The position numbers and the translations under genes are program-made. Below are positions 35,629 through 44,065 of a stretch of 64,000 nucleotides of DNA, piece after piece. The stretch's first letter is position 1, and each line of letters starts with the position of its first letter. This stretch comes from Haladaptatus pallidirubidus. GTDB lineage: Archaea; Halobacteriota; Halobacteria; Halobacteriales; Haladaptataceae. Location: positions 50,741 through 114,740 of the forward strand of contig NZ_CP085306.1 of the NCBI RefSeq assembly GCF_020700235.1. The letters run 5' to 3'. The notes under the pieces were generated by a model that saw only the letters and a list, made by a program, of their open reading frames with translations, was not told the origin of the DNA and ran no database searches.

Positions 35629-36766
35629 ATTTGCCGTCACCCCTGAACACGAAGCGCATCGTGAGATGGTCCGCGAGTTCTGCGAAAAAGAGATACTTCC
35701 GCATATCGAGACGTACGAAGAACGCGGAGAGTTCCCGGCTGAACTCATCCAACGGGTTGGCGAAGCAGGGTTGACGGGCGTTCCGTTTTCGACCGAGGTA
35801 GATGGTGGCGGTCTCGATTACCGCTCATTCGTCGTCACAGTCGAGGAACTCTCGCGAGCATGGAAACTCGTTGCAGGTGCTGTCAACATTGCTTGTGGAC
35901 TAGTGGGCTATCCAATCGCAGAATTCGGCACAGACGAACAGTGTAAAGAATGGCTCGCACCGATCTGTCGAGGCGAATCCATCCCGGCGCTGTCGATGAC
36001 CGAGCCTGATGCAGGGAGTGACGCCGCCGCGATGGAGACGACCGCCCGACGAGAGGGTGACGAGTGGGTGATCGATGGCCACAAAGTTTGGACAACCAAC
36101 GGAGAAGCCGCAGACTTCCTCCTCGTCGTTACACGCACAGGTAATGAGGATCACACGGGATTGAGCCTGATTGGCATTCCCAACCCCGGAGACCACGACG
36201 GAATAGAGTTCGTCCGAAACATCCCCTGTATGGAAGGAGATACTGCTATCGAGAGTGAAATTCAATTCGACAATGTCCGTGTTCCTGCCAAGAACCTCGT
36301 TGGCGAAGAGGGGCGAGGATTTCGCTACGTCATGGAAGGCCTCGATATCGGTCGAATCGGAACTGCCGCCCAGGGTGTTGGACTGGCACAGGGATCGCTC
36401 GAAGCAGCGAAATCGTTTGCTGACGAACGAGAGCAGTTCGGCCAACCCATTCGCGAATTCCAGGGGATTGGCTTCAAACTCGCAGATATGGCGACACGAA
36501 CGCAAGCGGCACGGTTATTGACTATGTATGCTGCTGGGAAACGCGACTACGGCGAGCGTGTCACGCAGGATGCGGCGATGGCCAAGATCTTTGCCACGGA
36601 CACAGCAATGGATATCTCAACAGAGGCAGTACAAGTACTGGGATCGCGGGGGTATTCAGAAGATTACCCTGTTGAGCGCTATATGCGCGAGGCGAAGGGT
36701 ACGCAGATCTATGATGGAACGAACGAGGTGAACCGACTTGTGATAAGTAAGCGACTATATGAATAG
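35618..36766 (+). CDS. Acyl-CoA dehydrogenase with Asp at the catalytic base position
   Basis: 382 residues with the full ACAD fold: ALSMTEPDAGSDAAAMETTA (FAD and substrate loop), VIDGHKVWTTNGEAADFLLV, ADEREQFGQPIREFQGI, and the C-terminal VQVLGSRGYSEDYPVERYMR. The catalytic Glu of medium-chain enzymes sits in YEGT; here the residue is Asp366 in IYDGTNE. The alternative base position of isovaleryl-CoA-type enzymes (LDxER) is LDIGR, lacking Glu. Such a change is expected where the substrate is cyclic or the bond oxidised is unusual, and the context is alicyclic CoA thioesters. Coupled to RidA upstream and MaoC downstream. Confidence 0.9.
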   Translation: MLSEFAVTPEHEAHREMVREFCEKEILPHIETYEERGEFPAELIQRVGEAGLTGVPFSTEVDGGGLDYRSFVVTVEELSRAWKLVAGAVNIACGLVGYPIAEFGTDEQCKEWLAPICRGESIPALSMTEPDAGSDAAAMETTARREGDEWVIDGHKVWTTNGEAADFLLVVTRTGNEDHTGLSLIGIPNPGDHDGIEFVRNIPCMEGDTAIESEIQFDNVRVPAKNLVGEEGRGFRYVMEGLDIGRIGTAAQGVGLAQGSLEAAKSFADEREQFGQPIREFQGIGFKLADMATRTQAARLLTMYAAGKRDYGERVTQDAAMAKIFATDTAMDISTEAVQVLGSRGYSEDYPVERYMREAKGTQIYDGTNEVNRLVISKRLYE

Positions 36767-37211
36767 TTCGACAGTACGGTACTTCGAAGGCCTCGAGGTC
36801 GGCGAGACGTTCAACCTCGGGGCAGAGACGGTCACCGCAGAGGAAATCCGCTCATTCGGTGAGCGATACGACCCGCAACCGATTCACACCGACCCAAAGG
36901 TAGCCACCGAATCGATGTTCGGCGAGCTCATCGCTAGCGGTTGGCACACGGCAGCAATCAGTATGCGACGGTTCGTGGATGGTATCATCGAAAATGCGGG
37001 TATCGCCATTCTCGCGGGCGTCGAGGTCGAGAACCTCCAATGGCGGCGCCCTGTCAAACCTGGCGACGTCCTCAATGCCAAAGCGGAAATCGTTGGCCTC
37101 GAGGAGTGGAACGAGGAGCACGGCATCGTTCAGTTCGACCTCGCGATGCAAACAGACGAAGACGATCTCGTATTGCAGATGATCAAGCGGGTTTTGGTCG
37201 ACCGCCGTTGA
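36759..37211 (+). CDS. MaoC-like acyl-CoA hydratase
   Basis: 150 residues, hot-dog fold. The hydratase catalytic motif is in ERYDPQPIHTDP (Asp...His), followed by ELIASGWHTAAISMRRFV and the VENLQWRRPVKPGDVL block. It overlaps the dehydrogenase gene by eight bases, so the two act in sequence: the dehydrogenase makes a ring or chain double bond and this enzyme hydrates it. Single-domain MaoC proteins of this size act as dimers. Confidence 0.88.
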   Translation: MNSSTVRYFEGLEVGETFNLGAETVTAEEIRSFGERYDPQPIHTDPKVATESMFGELIASGWHTAAISMRRFVDGIIENAGIAILAGVEVENLQWRRPVKPGDVLNAKAEIVGLEEWNEEHGIVQFDLAMQTDEDDLVLQMIKRVLVDRR

Positions 37212-37319
37212 CATCATCTCTATCTCAGCGGGTGCGTCTTTGTGCTTCTCACGTTTGTCCAGCCAATCGCTCACACGACGACACCAAGTTAAATATCTAG
37301 GCCATCTCATCTCGAAGCG

Positions 37320-38087
37320 ATGACGGATATGACACTGGATTTCTCGGATCAAGTAGTCGTCGTGACTGGCGGAACTCGTGGAATCGGGCGTGCGATCACC
37401 GAGGCGTTCGCAGCAACAGGCGCCAATGTCGTGCCGACCTCTAGGACTGACGCCGATGTCACCGAGGCCGTCGAAGCCGTCCAAGAGCAAGGTGGTGAGT
37501 CACTCGCCATCCCAACCGACGTGAGCGACAAGAAAGCGGTCAAGAATCTCTTCGTACAGGTTCAAGACAAATTCGGACGCATCGACACTGTGGTCAATAA
37601 CGCAGGAATCAATCCCATGGGTGCACTTGGGCGCCCTGAGGCGATCGATGTTGACGAGTTCGATCGGACGATTAACGTTAATCTTCGCGGTGCGTTCGCC
37701 TGTGCTCGAGGAGCAGGTAGTGCGCTCCAGGCGTCTGGTGGCTCTCTCATCAACATCGCTAGTGTCGGCGGGGTTGTTGGGATTCCACGTCAGCATCCCT
37801 ATGTGGCAACGAAGCATGGGCTCGTCGGCCTGACCAAGAGTCTCGCGCTCGACTGGGCACCGGATGTGCGCGTTAACGCTGTTGCTCCAGGGTATGTTAC
37901 CACCGACTTGACGGACGGTATCCGCGAGAACGAAGACCTCTATCAGCACTTACTTGACCAGACACCGATGGATCGCTTTGCCGATCCTGACGAAATCGCT
38001 GCACCAGTCGTGTTTCTTGCCAGCGAAATGGCCTCCTATATAACCGGAGAGTGTTTGGTCGTAGACGGTGGCTGGATCACCGAGTGA
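37320..38087 (+). CDS. SDR-family 3-hydroxyacyl-CoA-type dehydrogenase
   Basis: 255 residues. TGGTRGIG near residue 17, NNAG near 90, catalytic Ser in INIASVGG, YVATKHG pair near 161, and terminal VVDGGW. It is FabG-like. A TATA-like AGTTAAATATC lies about 30 bases before the ATG, so it may have its own promoter besides read-through. In this cluster the likely job is oxidising the hydroxyl formed by the MaoC or enoyl-CoA hydratase step. Confidence 0.88.
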   Translation: MTDMTLDFSDQVVVVTGGTRGIGRAITEAFAATGANVVPTSRTDADVTEAVEAVQEQGGESLAIPTDVSDKKAVKNLFVQVQDKFGRIDTVVNNAGINPMGALGRPEAIDVDEFDRTINVNLRGAFACARGAGSALQASGGSLINIASVGGVVGIPRQHPYVATKHGLVGLTKSLALDWAPDVRVNAVAPGYVTTDLTDGIRENEDLYQHLLDQTPMDRFADPDEIAAPVVFLASEMASYITGECLVVDGGWITE

Positions 38088-38327
38088 ACAATCTCACTTT
38101 ACTCGGCTAGACTGCCTCGTTGCAGATCAGATTCCCTGTTTCGATGACGCACTTTGCAGAACAAATTCGGTTTCTGTAAGGAACACGGTCTCCGAAAGCA
38201 CCGATTCGAAGTAGTTCTCGAAAGTAAATTTCGAAGTCATCTACAAGTTCCCTTCAGCGCAAGGCTTACTCTGCTATGACAATTCTGTAGGGGTACTTTT
38301 TTCGAGGGTGGAGAATACAATTATAGT

Positions 38328-39101
38328 ATGGTTGATGTCAACGCTCAGTTTAGAGTCATAGATGGCGTTGCTCGAATCGAGATTCAACGCGAAGAAAAAT
38401 TGAACGCAGTCGATATGGAGACAAAACTAGCGATCACCGACCAACTCCGTATATACCGCGATCAAGATGACGTTCGAGTAGTGCTCTTCGAGAGTTCAGG
38501 CAACGCCTTCTGTGCCGGTGGCGACCTCCAGGAGGTGATAGATCGCGAGTACGCTCTCGAACCGTTTACAGAGACATGGGAAGAACTGTTCACCGAAATG
38601 CGGACGATGCCACAGCCAACGGTTGCGAAAATCGATGGGCATACGTACGGTGGTGGGTTCGACCTCCTCTTGCACACCGACATTCCTATTGCTGCGAAAG
38701 ACGCTCAGATCGGCCAACCGGAGTCATCACTTGGCATCGTCAACCATTTTTCGCCGCCGGAACTAGTAGAGCGAGTTGGCCTTCCAACGACGATGGATAT
38801 ACTCATGACAGGTGAACCGATCACTGGCAACCGCGCTGACGAGATCGGGCTCGTGGCGAGAAGCGTCCCAGCTGCGAACTTGGATTCGACAGTCGAGTCG
38901 GTACTCGATGCTCTCACTGCCAAAAGCCCTCGAGTGCTCAATAAACTCAAACAAGGCATCTACGCGAGTAGGGATATGTCCCCAACAGCGGCAAAAGCAC
39001 ACATAGAGGCAATCTCGTTAGAAGCGGCACGAACCGATCCTGATTATCAGGAAGGCGTCAACGCACAACTCGAACAACGAGACCCTAAATGGCCAAAGTA
39101 G
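38328..39101 (+). CDS. Enoyl-CoA hydratase/isomerase (crotonase) family protein
   Basis: 257 residues. The CoA and oxyanion-hole segments are FCAGGDLQEV near residue 63 and HTYGGGFDLLLHTDIPIA near 105. Of the two catalytic acids of crotonase, the first is Asp rather than Glu (GGGFD) and the second Glu is kept (IGQPESSLG). It could hydrate a ring double bond, isomerise it or hydrolytically open a cyclic 1,3-diketone-like ring, as crotonase relatives do in alicyclic pathways. Exact role unknown. It follows the SDR by 240 bases. Confidence 0.87.
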   Translation: MVDVNAQFRVIDGVARIEIQREEKLNAVDMETKLAITDQLRIYRDQDDVRVVLFESSGNAFCAGGDLQEVIDREYALEPFTETWEELFTEMRTMPQPTVAKIDGHTYGGGFDLLLHTDIPIAAKDAQIGQPESSLGIVNHFSPPELVERVGLPTTMDILMTGEPITGNRADEIGLVARSVPAANLDSTVESVLDALTAKSPRVLNKLKQGIYASRDMSPTAAKAHIEAISLEAARTDPDYQEGVNAQLEQRDPKWPK

Positions 39102-39230
39102 CTTGATCTTTCCTTCGCACGCATCGCTTGCAGATGTCGATCAATTGAGAAATGAGAACTTCGAATCGATGCCTTACTCTTCTTGAGAGAGGATTTGAGC
39201 CAGCGACAGTGTCCTGTGCTCGATCAAATA

Positions 39231-39245
39231 GTACATTTATTGTAC
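39231..39245. promoter_or_regulatory. Dyad in the TrpB promoter
   Basis: GTACA TTTAT TGTAC, a perfect 5-bp inverted repeat over an AT-rich core 37-51 bases before the TrpB start. It overlaps the expected TATA element, so a regulator bound here would block transcription. It is a candidate tryptophan-responsive operator. Confidence 0.45.
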
Positions 39246-39281
39246 CATATGTTTATTATTTATCGTGTGGTGTGTGAGACC

Positions 39282-40454
39282 ATGGCTGATAATAGCCAGC
39301 AGCACGAGTTTGGATCGTACGGAGGCCGATACGTCCCTGATGAACTTGCAGACGTTCTTCAGCAGTTAGCTGACGCCTACGATAGCGTAAAAGATGACGC
39401 AGACTTCCAGGCCGAGCTCCAACAGCTCCAACAAGATTTCGCCGGGCGACCGACGCCGCTGTATCGTGCCGATCGATTGTCGGACGAATACGGAGCAACG
39501 ATTTATCTCAAACGTGAGGACCTTCTTCACGGTGGTGCACACAAGCTCAACAACTGCCTTGGACAAGGACTCATGGCCAAGCACGCTGGGAAGGAGCGGC
39601 TCATTGCCGAAACCGGGGCCGGGCAACACGGCACGGCTACGTCAATTGTAGGTGCGCTCATGGGACTTGAGACGGTGATTTACCAGGGAAGTAAAGATCT
39701 CGAGCGTCAGAGAATGAATGCCTTCCGTATGGAGCTGATGGGTGCGGAAGTCAGCGAAGTGACGCAGGGCGGAGAGGGACTTGCCGATGCCGTCGATGTC
39801 GCGCTCAAGGATTTGATCGAGAACATCGATAATACGCACTATCTCGTCGGCTCCGTGGTCGGCCCAGATCCGTTTCCACGGATGGTGCGTGACTTCCAGT
39901 CTGTCATCGGTAATGAAGCCCGTGAGCAAATCCTCGAAAAAGAAGGGCGGCTTCCCGACGCTGCGGTCGCGTGTGTCGGCGGTGGTTCTAATGCGATGGG
40001 GCTATTCCACACCTTCCGTGATGACGATGTCGAGTTTTACGGCGCAGAAGGTGGTGGCGAGGGCTCTGATTCGGATCGCCATGCCGCACCGCTTGCTTCC
40101 GGGAAGGAAGACGTTATTCACGGAATGCGAACACGCGTTCTCGATGACGATGTAGAGGTTTATTCCATTGCTGCTGGACTCGACTATCCAGGTGTCGGCC
40201 CCGAGCATGCAATGTTCCGCGAAGTTGGCCGCTGTGAGTATCAGGCTATCGTCGACGAAGAGGCGCTTGAGGCGTTCCAAGACTTGTGCCGACTAGAAGG
40301 TATTATTCCGGCACTCGAATCGAGTCATGGTGTCGCGCTCGCAAAGAAGCTCGCCGCGGATCGCCACGAAGATGACGTCATCATCGTGAACCTGAGCGGA
40401 CGTGGTGACAAGGACGTCGACAAAATCGCGAACGAATACCTCAGTATGGACTAA
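39282..40454 (+). CDS. trpB: Tryptophan synthase beta-like protein without TrpA
   Basis: 390 residues from the ATG at 39282 (MADNSQQHEFGSYGGRYVPD). The PLP Lys88 is in HGGAHKLNN; the catalytic Glu in ETGAGQHG, phosphate loop GGGSNAMG and pyridine-binding SGRGDKD are all present, as is the alpha-subunit-contact domain (VGSVVGPDPFPRMVRDFQSV). So it should make tryptophan from indole and serine. Unusual: HGG replaces the common HTG before AHK, and GSDSDRHAA replaces the usual GxxTGxHAA. No TrpA or TrpC neighbours exist, and it lies among tryptophan-degrading genes, so a salvage or a diverted beta-elimination role is possible. Confidence 0.88.
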   Translation: MADNSQQHEFGSYGGRYVPDELADVLQQLADAYDSVKDDADFQAELQQLQQDFAGRPTPLYRADRLSDEYGATIYLKREDLLHGGAHKLNNCLGQGLMAKHAGKERLIAETGAGQHGTATSIVGALMGLETVIYQGSKDLERQRMNAFRMELMGAEVSEVTQGGEGLADAVDVALKDLIENIDNTHYLVGSVVGPDPFPRMVRDFQSVIGNEAREQILEKEGRLPDAAVACVGGGSNAMGLFHTFRDDDVEFYGAEGGGEGSDSDRHAAPLASGKEDVIHGMRTRVLDDDVEVYSIAAGLDYPGVGPEHAMFREVGRCEYQAIVDEEALEAFQDLCRLEGIIPALESSHGVALAKKLAADRHEDDVIIVNLSGRGDKDVDKIANEYLSMD

Positions 40455-40530
40455 GTCAAAGTGATTTTCCGAACGGATGGAGACCGCAAAACCAGTTTTT
40501 TGACCATGATACGAGGAACTGACCCTCGCC

Positions 40531-41511
40531 TTATCGTTTGCGAAGTTGCGTGAACAACTGCTCCTCGCGGTCAGCTATCGCGTTTGCCTGCGTGCTCGCG
40601 TCATCAAGCAGTCGTTCCTGTTCTGTCCCATCTGATTCGCTCGCGTCCTTGAGCGTCGTGCTTAGCTGCGTCCAGTCATCTGCGATGTCATGGAGTCGGT
40701 TTGCAACGTCCGCCGGTAGGTCGACATCCTCGGCGACCTCATTGAGGAATTCGGCATACAGCCGGCGGAACGCACCCCCGCCAGTTCCGCGCCGCTCGAT
40801 GTTCTGATAAGCGAATCGGGCACACCAACTCGTGTCTTCCAGCTCCGTCCAATTCGGAAGGTCGGTTGCAAACCGTCGTATCGCAGCGATACCGCCCGTG
40901 TCCCAGTCGCCGTCGCCCGGAGCAAGCATCATCGTCACCGTGTGCTCCACAGCCGTTTCGGCCGCCGTCGTGCGGTCGGTTTCGACTGACGGGATCTGAA
41001 CCACGAGCCATCGATTATCGAGCGGGCCGAACCCATACTCGGAGTTCCACGCGTTCCGAAGGTGCGAGATGGGCAACCGCTGGATAGATTCGAACTCGCT
41101 GTCGGACAGGAGAACCTCGTCGCCGTCGATTCCGACACAGAGGAGGATGTGGGGGCCAAAATGCGTGTTCGTGTCGAAGTAATCGAGATAGTAGAGGTCA
41201 ACGAACAGCATCACCGGAACGCCTTCCTCGATGTGTTCTCGAACGGCGTCCCACGCCGTTTTCCACTCCTGTCCGCTGCGCTCCAGGTATTCGATTCCAA
41301 GCGTCTCGAAGAAGCCGGCTTCCAACCCACCGTTTCGACCCATGATGACGCGACTTGCGGGACCGCGTTCATAGTAGCTGAATCCGAGGCCAGAGCCAAA
41401 TCCGAAACAGAGGGACTCGTTCAACTCCCAACCATAGAAATCGGCGAGGTTTCGAAGCGACGCCGACCCACAATGAGCCCCCGGTGAGTGTACATATGAG
41501 GAGAGTTCCAT
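40531..41511 (-). CDS. BtrH_N-domain (papain-like transferase) protein
   Basis: 326 residues. The N-terminal half resembles the BtrH N-terminal domain/DUF4872 family: a catalytic-type Cys in GAHCGSASLRNLADFYG near residue 14, His in THFGPHILLCVGID near 130, and a following Asp/Ser-rich strand. The C-terminal third is a long helical region. BtrH moves a glutamyl group from carrier protein to an aminoglycoside; most relatives are uncharacterised acyl or aminoacyl transferases or proteases. It lies between TrpB and kynureninase and may act on an amine such as kynurenine or anthranilate. That is a guess from position. Confidence 0.75.
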   Translation of the reverse strand: MELSSYVHSPGAHCGSASLRNLADFYGWELNESLCFGFGSGLGFSYYERGPASRVIMGRNGGLEAGFFETLGIEYLERSGQEWKTAWDAVREHIEEGVPVMLFVDLYYLDYFDTNTHFGPHILLCVGIDGDEVLLSDSEFESIQRLPISHLRNAWNSEYGFGPLDNRWLVVQIPSVETDRTTAAETAVEHTVTMMLAPGDGDWDTGGIAAIRRFATDLPNWTELEDTSWCARFAYQNIERRGTGGGAFRRLYAEFLNEVAEDVDLPADVANRLHDIADDWTQLSTTLKDASESDGTEQERLLDDASTQANAIADREEQLFTQLRKR

Positions 41512-41603
41512 ACAGGTTCAAGCGAGTGCTCTGGATAAAGTAATATCGACTATAGGAATCTTCGATTCTGACACTTGTGGCCAATGGTCATTGGTTCGGG
41601 CAG

Positions 41604-42890
41604 TTACGTTACGCCGCCGTCGCGGCCCTCGAACTGTTCGTACTCGCGCTCGTCGATGAGTTCGCGCACGTGCTCCACGGCATTCCACACATCCTCAAAC
41701 CCGACGTAGAGCGGGGACGGACACAGCCGAACAACGTTCGGGGGACGGAAGTCGCCGACGACGCCGCGCTCTTTGAGCGCCTCTGTAAGACGGTAGGCTT
41801 CTTCGTGCTCCACAGCGACATGGCCACCCCGCTCGTCGGGCTTACGCGGCGTGCCAACTGAGCACTCCGGCAGTCGCTCGTCCACAAGATACATGAGGTA
41901 ATCCGTCAACGCGACCGACTGTTCGCGTAGTTGTTCGATACCGACATCGTCCACGATGTTCAACACGCCGAGAAGTGGAGCGGCGCTCAGGACGGGAATT
42001 GTACCAGTTTGCCACGCGCCTGCGGAATGGGCTGGTGTATAGGTCGTTCGCATCTCGAACTGCGTCTCCTTCTCGTGGCCCCACCATCCCGCGAGCGCAG
42101 GGGTTTCGCCGTGGTAGTCACGATGGACATACAACCCCGCGATAGCGCCCGGCCCGGCGTTCAGATACTTGTAGTGACACCAGACGGCGAAATCCACCTC
42201 GTTTTCGGCCAATGAGTGTGGAATCGCACCGACGGAGTGAGCGAGGTCGAACCCTGCATATGCGTCGTGGTCGTGTGCGATATCGGTGATAGATTCGATG
42301 TTGAGGAGTTGCCCCGAGCGGTAGAGGACGGAGGGCATGAAGACAATACCAACGTCGTCGTAGATGTCAAGCGCCGCCGCGATATCCTCCTCACGAACGG
42401 TTCGTCCGTCTTGGGATTCAACGACGATGAGGTAGTCGTTGGGGTCGAGACCTCGAATACGTAACTGCGAGCGGATGGCGTAGTGGTCGGTCGGAAAGTC
42501 CAGGTCGTTCACGACGACCTTTTGCCCCCGCCCTTCCCGTCCACAGCGGTCGAGGAACGTCCCGACGAGCGTGTGGATATTGATGGTGGTGGAGTTCGCC
42601 ACGACCACCTCGTCCTCGCGAGCGCCCACCATTGGTGCGAGGCGCTCGCCAAGTCGTTCTCCGTAATGAAACCACGCAGGGTCGGCCTCGGTCCAGCCGC
42701 GAATCCCGAGTTCGCGCCACTCATCGAGGACGTGGTGGATGTTGTCCTCGGCGTCCGTTGAAAGCGGACCAAGGGAGTTACCATCGAGGTAAAGGTCATC
42801 GGGGAGATAAAACCGGTCACGAAGGGTCACGTTAGCCGCGTCATCACGTCGTTGAGCATGTTCGCGCCCAAGTTCAAAATCGTCGTCCAT
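41604..42890 (-). CDS. kynU: Kynureninase
   Basis: 428 residues from the ATG at 42890 (MDDDFELGREHAQRRDD). Kynureninase features: FYLPDDLYLDGNSLGPLS, ELGIRGWTEADPAWFHYG, STTINIHTLVGTFLD, GFDLAHSVGAIPHSL, and PLP Lys241 in WCHYKYLNAGPGAIAG, then GWWGHEKETQFEM. The enzyme cleaves kynurenine to anthranilate and alanine. It is divergent from the formamidase-like hydrolase with under 100 bases between starts, so the two share a control region. Anthranilate made here is the substrate of the ligase and monooxygenase genes upstream. Confidence 0.93.
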   Translation of the reverse strand: MDDDFELGREHAQRRDDAANVTLRDRFYLPDDLYLDGNSLGPLSTDAEDNIHHVLDEWRELGIRGWTEADPAWFHYGERLGERLAPMVGAREDEVVVANSTTINIHTLVGTFLDRCGREGRGQKVVVNDLDFPTDHYAIRSQLRIRGLDPNDYLIVVESQDGRTVREEDIAAALDIYDDVGIVFMPSVLYRSGQLLNIESITDIAHDHDAYAGFDLAHSVGAIPHSLAENEVDFAVWCHYKYLNAGPGAIAGLYVHRDYHGETPALAGWWGHEKETQFEMRTTYTPAHSAGAWQTGTIPVLSAAPLLGVLNIVDDVGIEQLREQSVALTDYLMYLVDERLPECSVGTPRKPDERGGHVAVEHEEAYRLTEALKERGVVGDFRPPNVVRLCPSPLYVGFEDVWNAVEHVRELIDEREYEQFEGRDGGVT

Positions 42891-42977
42891 GCATCGTATC
42901 ACACTCCTATCGAGGTGTATTTTTCGGAGAATGACCACCCCGGAACAGCCAAGAAGAAGTGGCGGAACTCACTATTC

Positions 42978-43904
42978 ATGTCGATGCGTGCAGACGAACT
43001 CGATCCTGAACTTGCCGCAACCATCGAAGGTATCGAAACGATAGGCGTTCCATCGTGGAGCGAACTATCCGTCGAAAGCGGCCGCAGTATCGAAGACGAA
43101 CTGTTCACGACAGGTGGCGGTCCCGAAATGGATTTCGTCCGCAACCTGGCGTTCGACGGTCCTGCGGGTGACATTCCGATTCGCGTGTTTCGCCCTGCTG
43201 TTGACAAACCCCTCCCGACGCTGGTCTACTATCACGGAGGTGGGTGGGTGCTGGGAACGCTCGACTCCGTCGAGAACATCTGTCGCGAACTCGCCGCGCG
43301 GGCCGAGTGCATCGTCGTTTCGGTGGACTACCGACTTGCTCCTGAGCACCAATTCCCTGCCGCAGTCGACGATGCCTACGCCGCCCTCGAATGGACCGCC
43401 GAAAACGACGACGTGTTCGGCGGTGATGGACGTATCGCGGTCGGCGGCACTAGTGCTGGTGCCAACCTCGCCGCAGTCACTGCTCTCCGCGTCAACGAAA
43501 GAGGCGGCCCCGACCTCACCCGGCAGGTACTCCTATATCCCATTACCGATCATTCACTCGACACCGATTCGTATCAGGCGAATGCAGACGGGCCATTATT
43601 GACTCGCGCGGACATGGCATGGTTCTGGGATCACTATCTTCGAAGCCCAGTAGACGGCTACAATCCGTTCGCCTCACCGTTACGAATGGACGATCTGTCG
43701 GGCGTCGCCCCGGCGACGGTCGTCACCGCCGGATTCGATCCGCTGTGCGACGACGGTGCGGCGTACGCGGATAAACTCCAGAATCACGGTGTCGGCGTCG
43801 ACTATCTCCACTTCCCGTCGATGGCGCACGGATTCCTTAGTTTGACGGACGATGTCTCCACCGCCAACGAAGCAATGGATGCGGTTGCAGCAAGCATTTG
43901 GTGA
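42978..43904 (+). CDS. HSL-type alpha/beta hydrolase, candidate kynurenine formamidase
   Basis: 308 residues from the ATG at 42978 (MSMRADELDPELA); the frame is open back to 42852, inside the kynureninase gene. It has YYHGGGWVLGTLDSV (oxyanion hole), the nucleophile in GGTSAGANLAAV, acid Asp in TAGFDPLCDDG and catalytic His in SMAHGFLSL. The family includes esterases and arylformamidases. Its place between divergent kynureninase and the dioxygenase makes hydrolysis of N-formylkynurenine the obvious role. Specificity cannot be read from sequence. Confidence 0.8.
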   Translation: MSMRADELDPELAATIEGIETIGVPSWSELSVESGRSIEDELFTTGGGPEMDFVRNLAFDGPAGDIPIRVFRPAVDKPLPTLVYYHGGGWVLGTLDSVENICRELAARAECIVVSVDYRLAPEHQFPAAVDDAYAALEWTAENDDVFGGDGRIAVGGTSAGANLAAVTALRVNERGGPDLTRQVLLYPITDHSLDTDSYQANADGPLLTRADMAWFWDHYLRSPVDGYNPFASPLRMDDLSGVAPATVVTAGFDPLCDDGAAYADKLQNHGVGVDYLHFPSMAHGFLSLTDDVSTANEAMDAVAASIW

Positions 43905-44024
43905 CTCCTCCACCTATTTGATCTCTGGTAGTTTCGCAGCGTCGAATGTCGTCACAGACTGCGGAGTTGTGTAGGGTAGTGTACTGATTCGAGCTCCGTT
44001 CCCCACAATTGTAGTAAAAACAAA

Positions 44025-44033
44025 CTTTATGAT
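44025..44033 (+). promoter_or_regulatory. TATA element of the dioxygenase gene
   Basis: CTTTATGAT, preceded by ACAAA, centred about 37 bases before the ATG at 44066. This predicts a leader of about ten bases. Confidence 0.45.
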
Positions 44034-44065
44034 TTAAGAACCTGAACGCCGTAGAGAATTCAAAC

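Noticed and set aside
39282..40454. Threonine synthase or cysteine synthase instead of TrpB
   Set aside because: The alpha-subunit-contact region, ETGAGQHG and SGRGDKD motifs are specific to the TrpB family.
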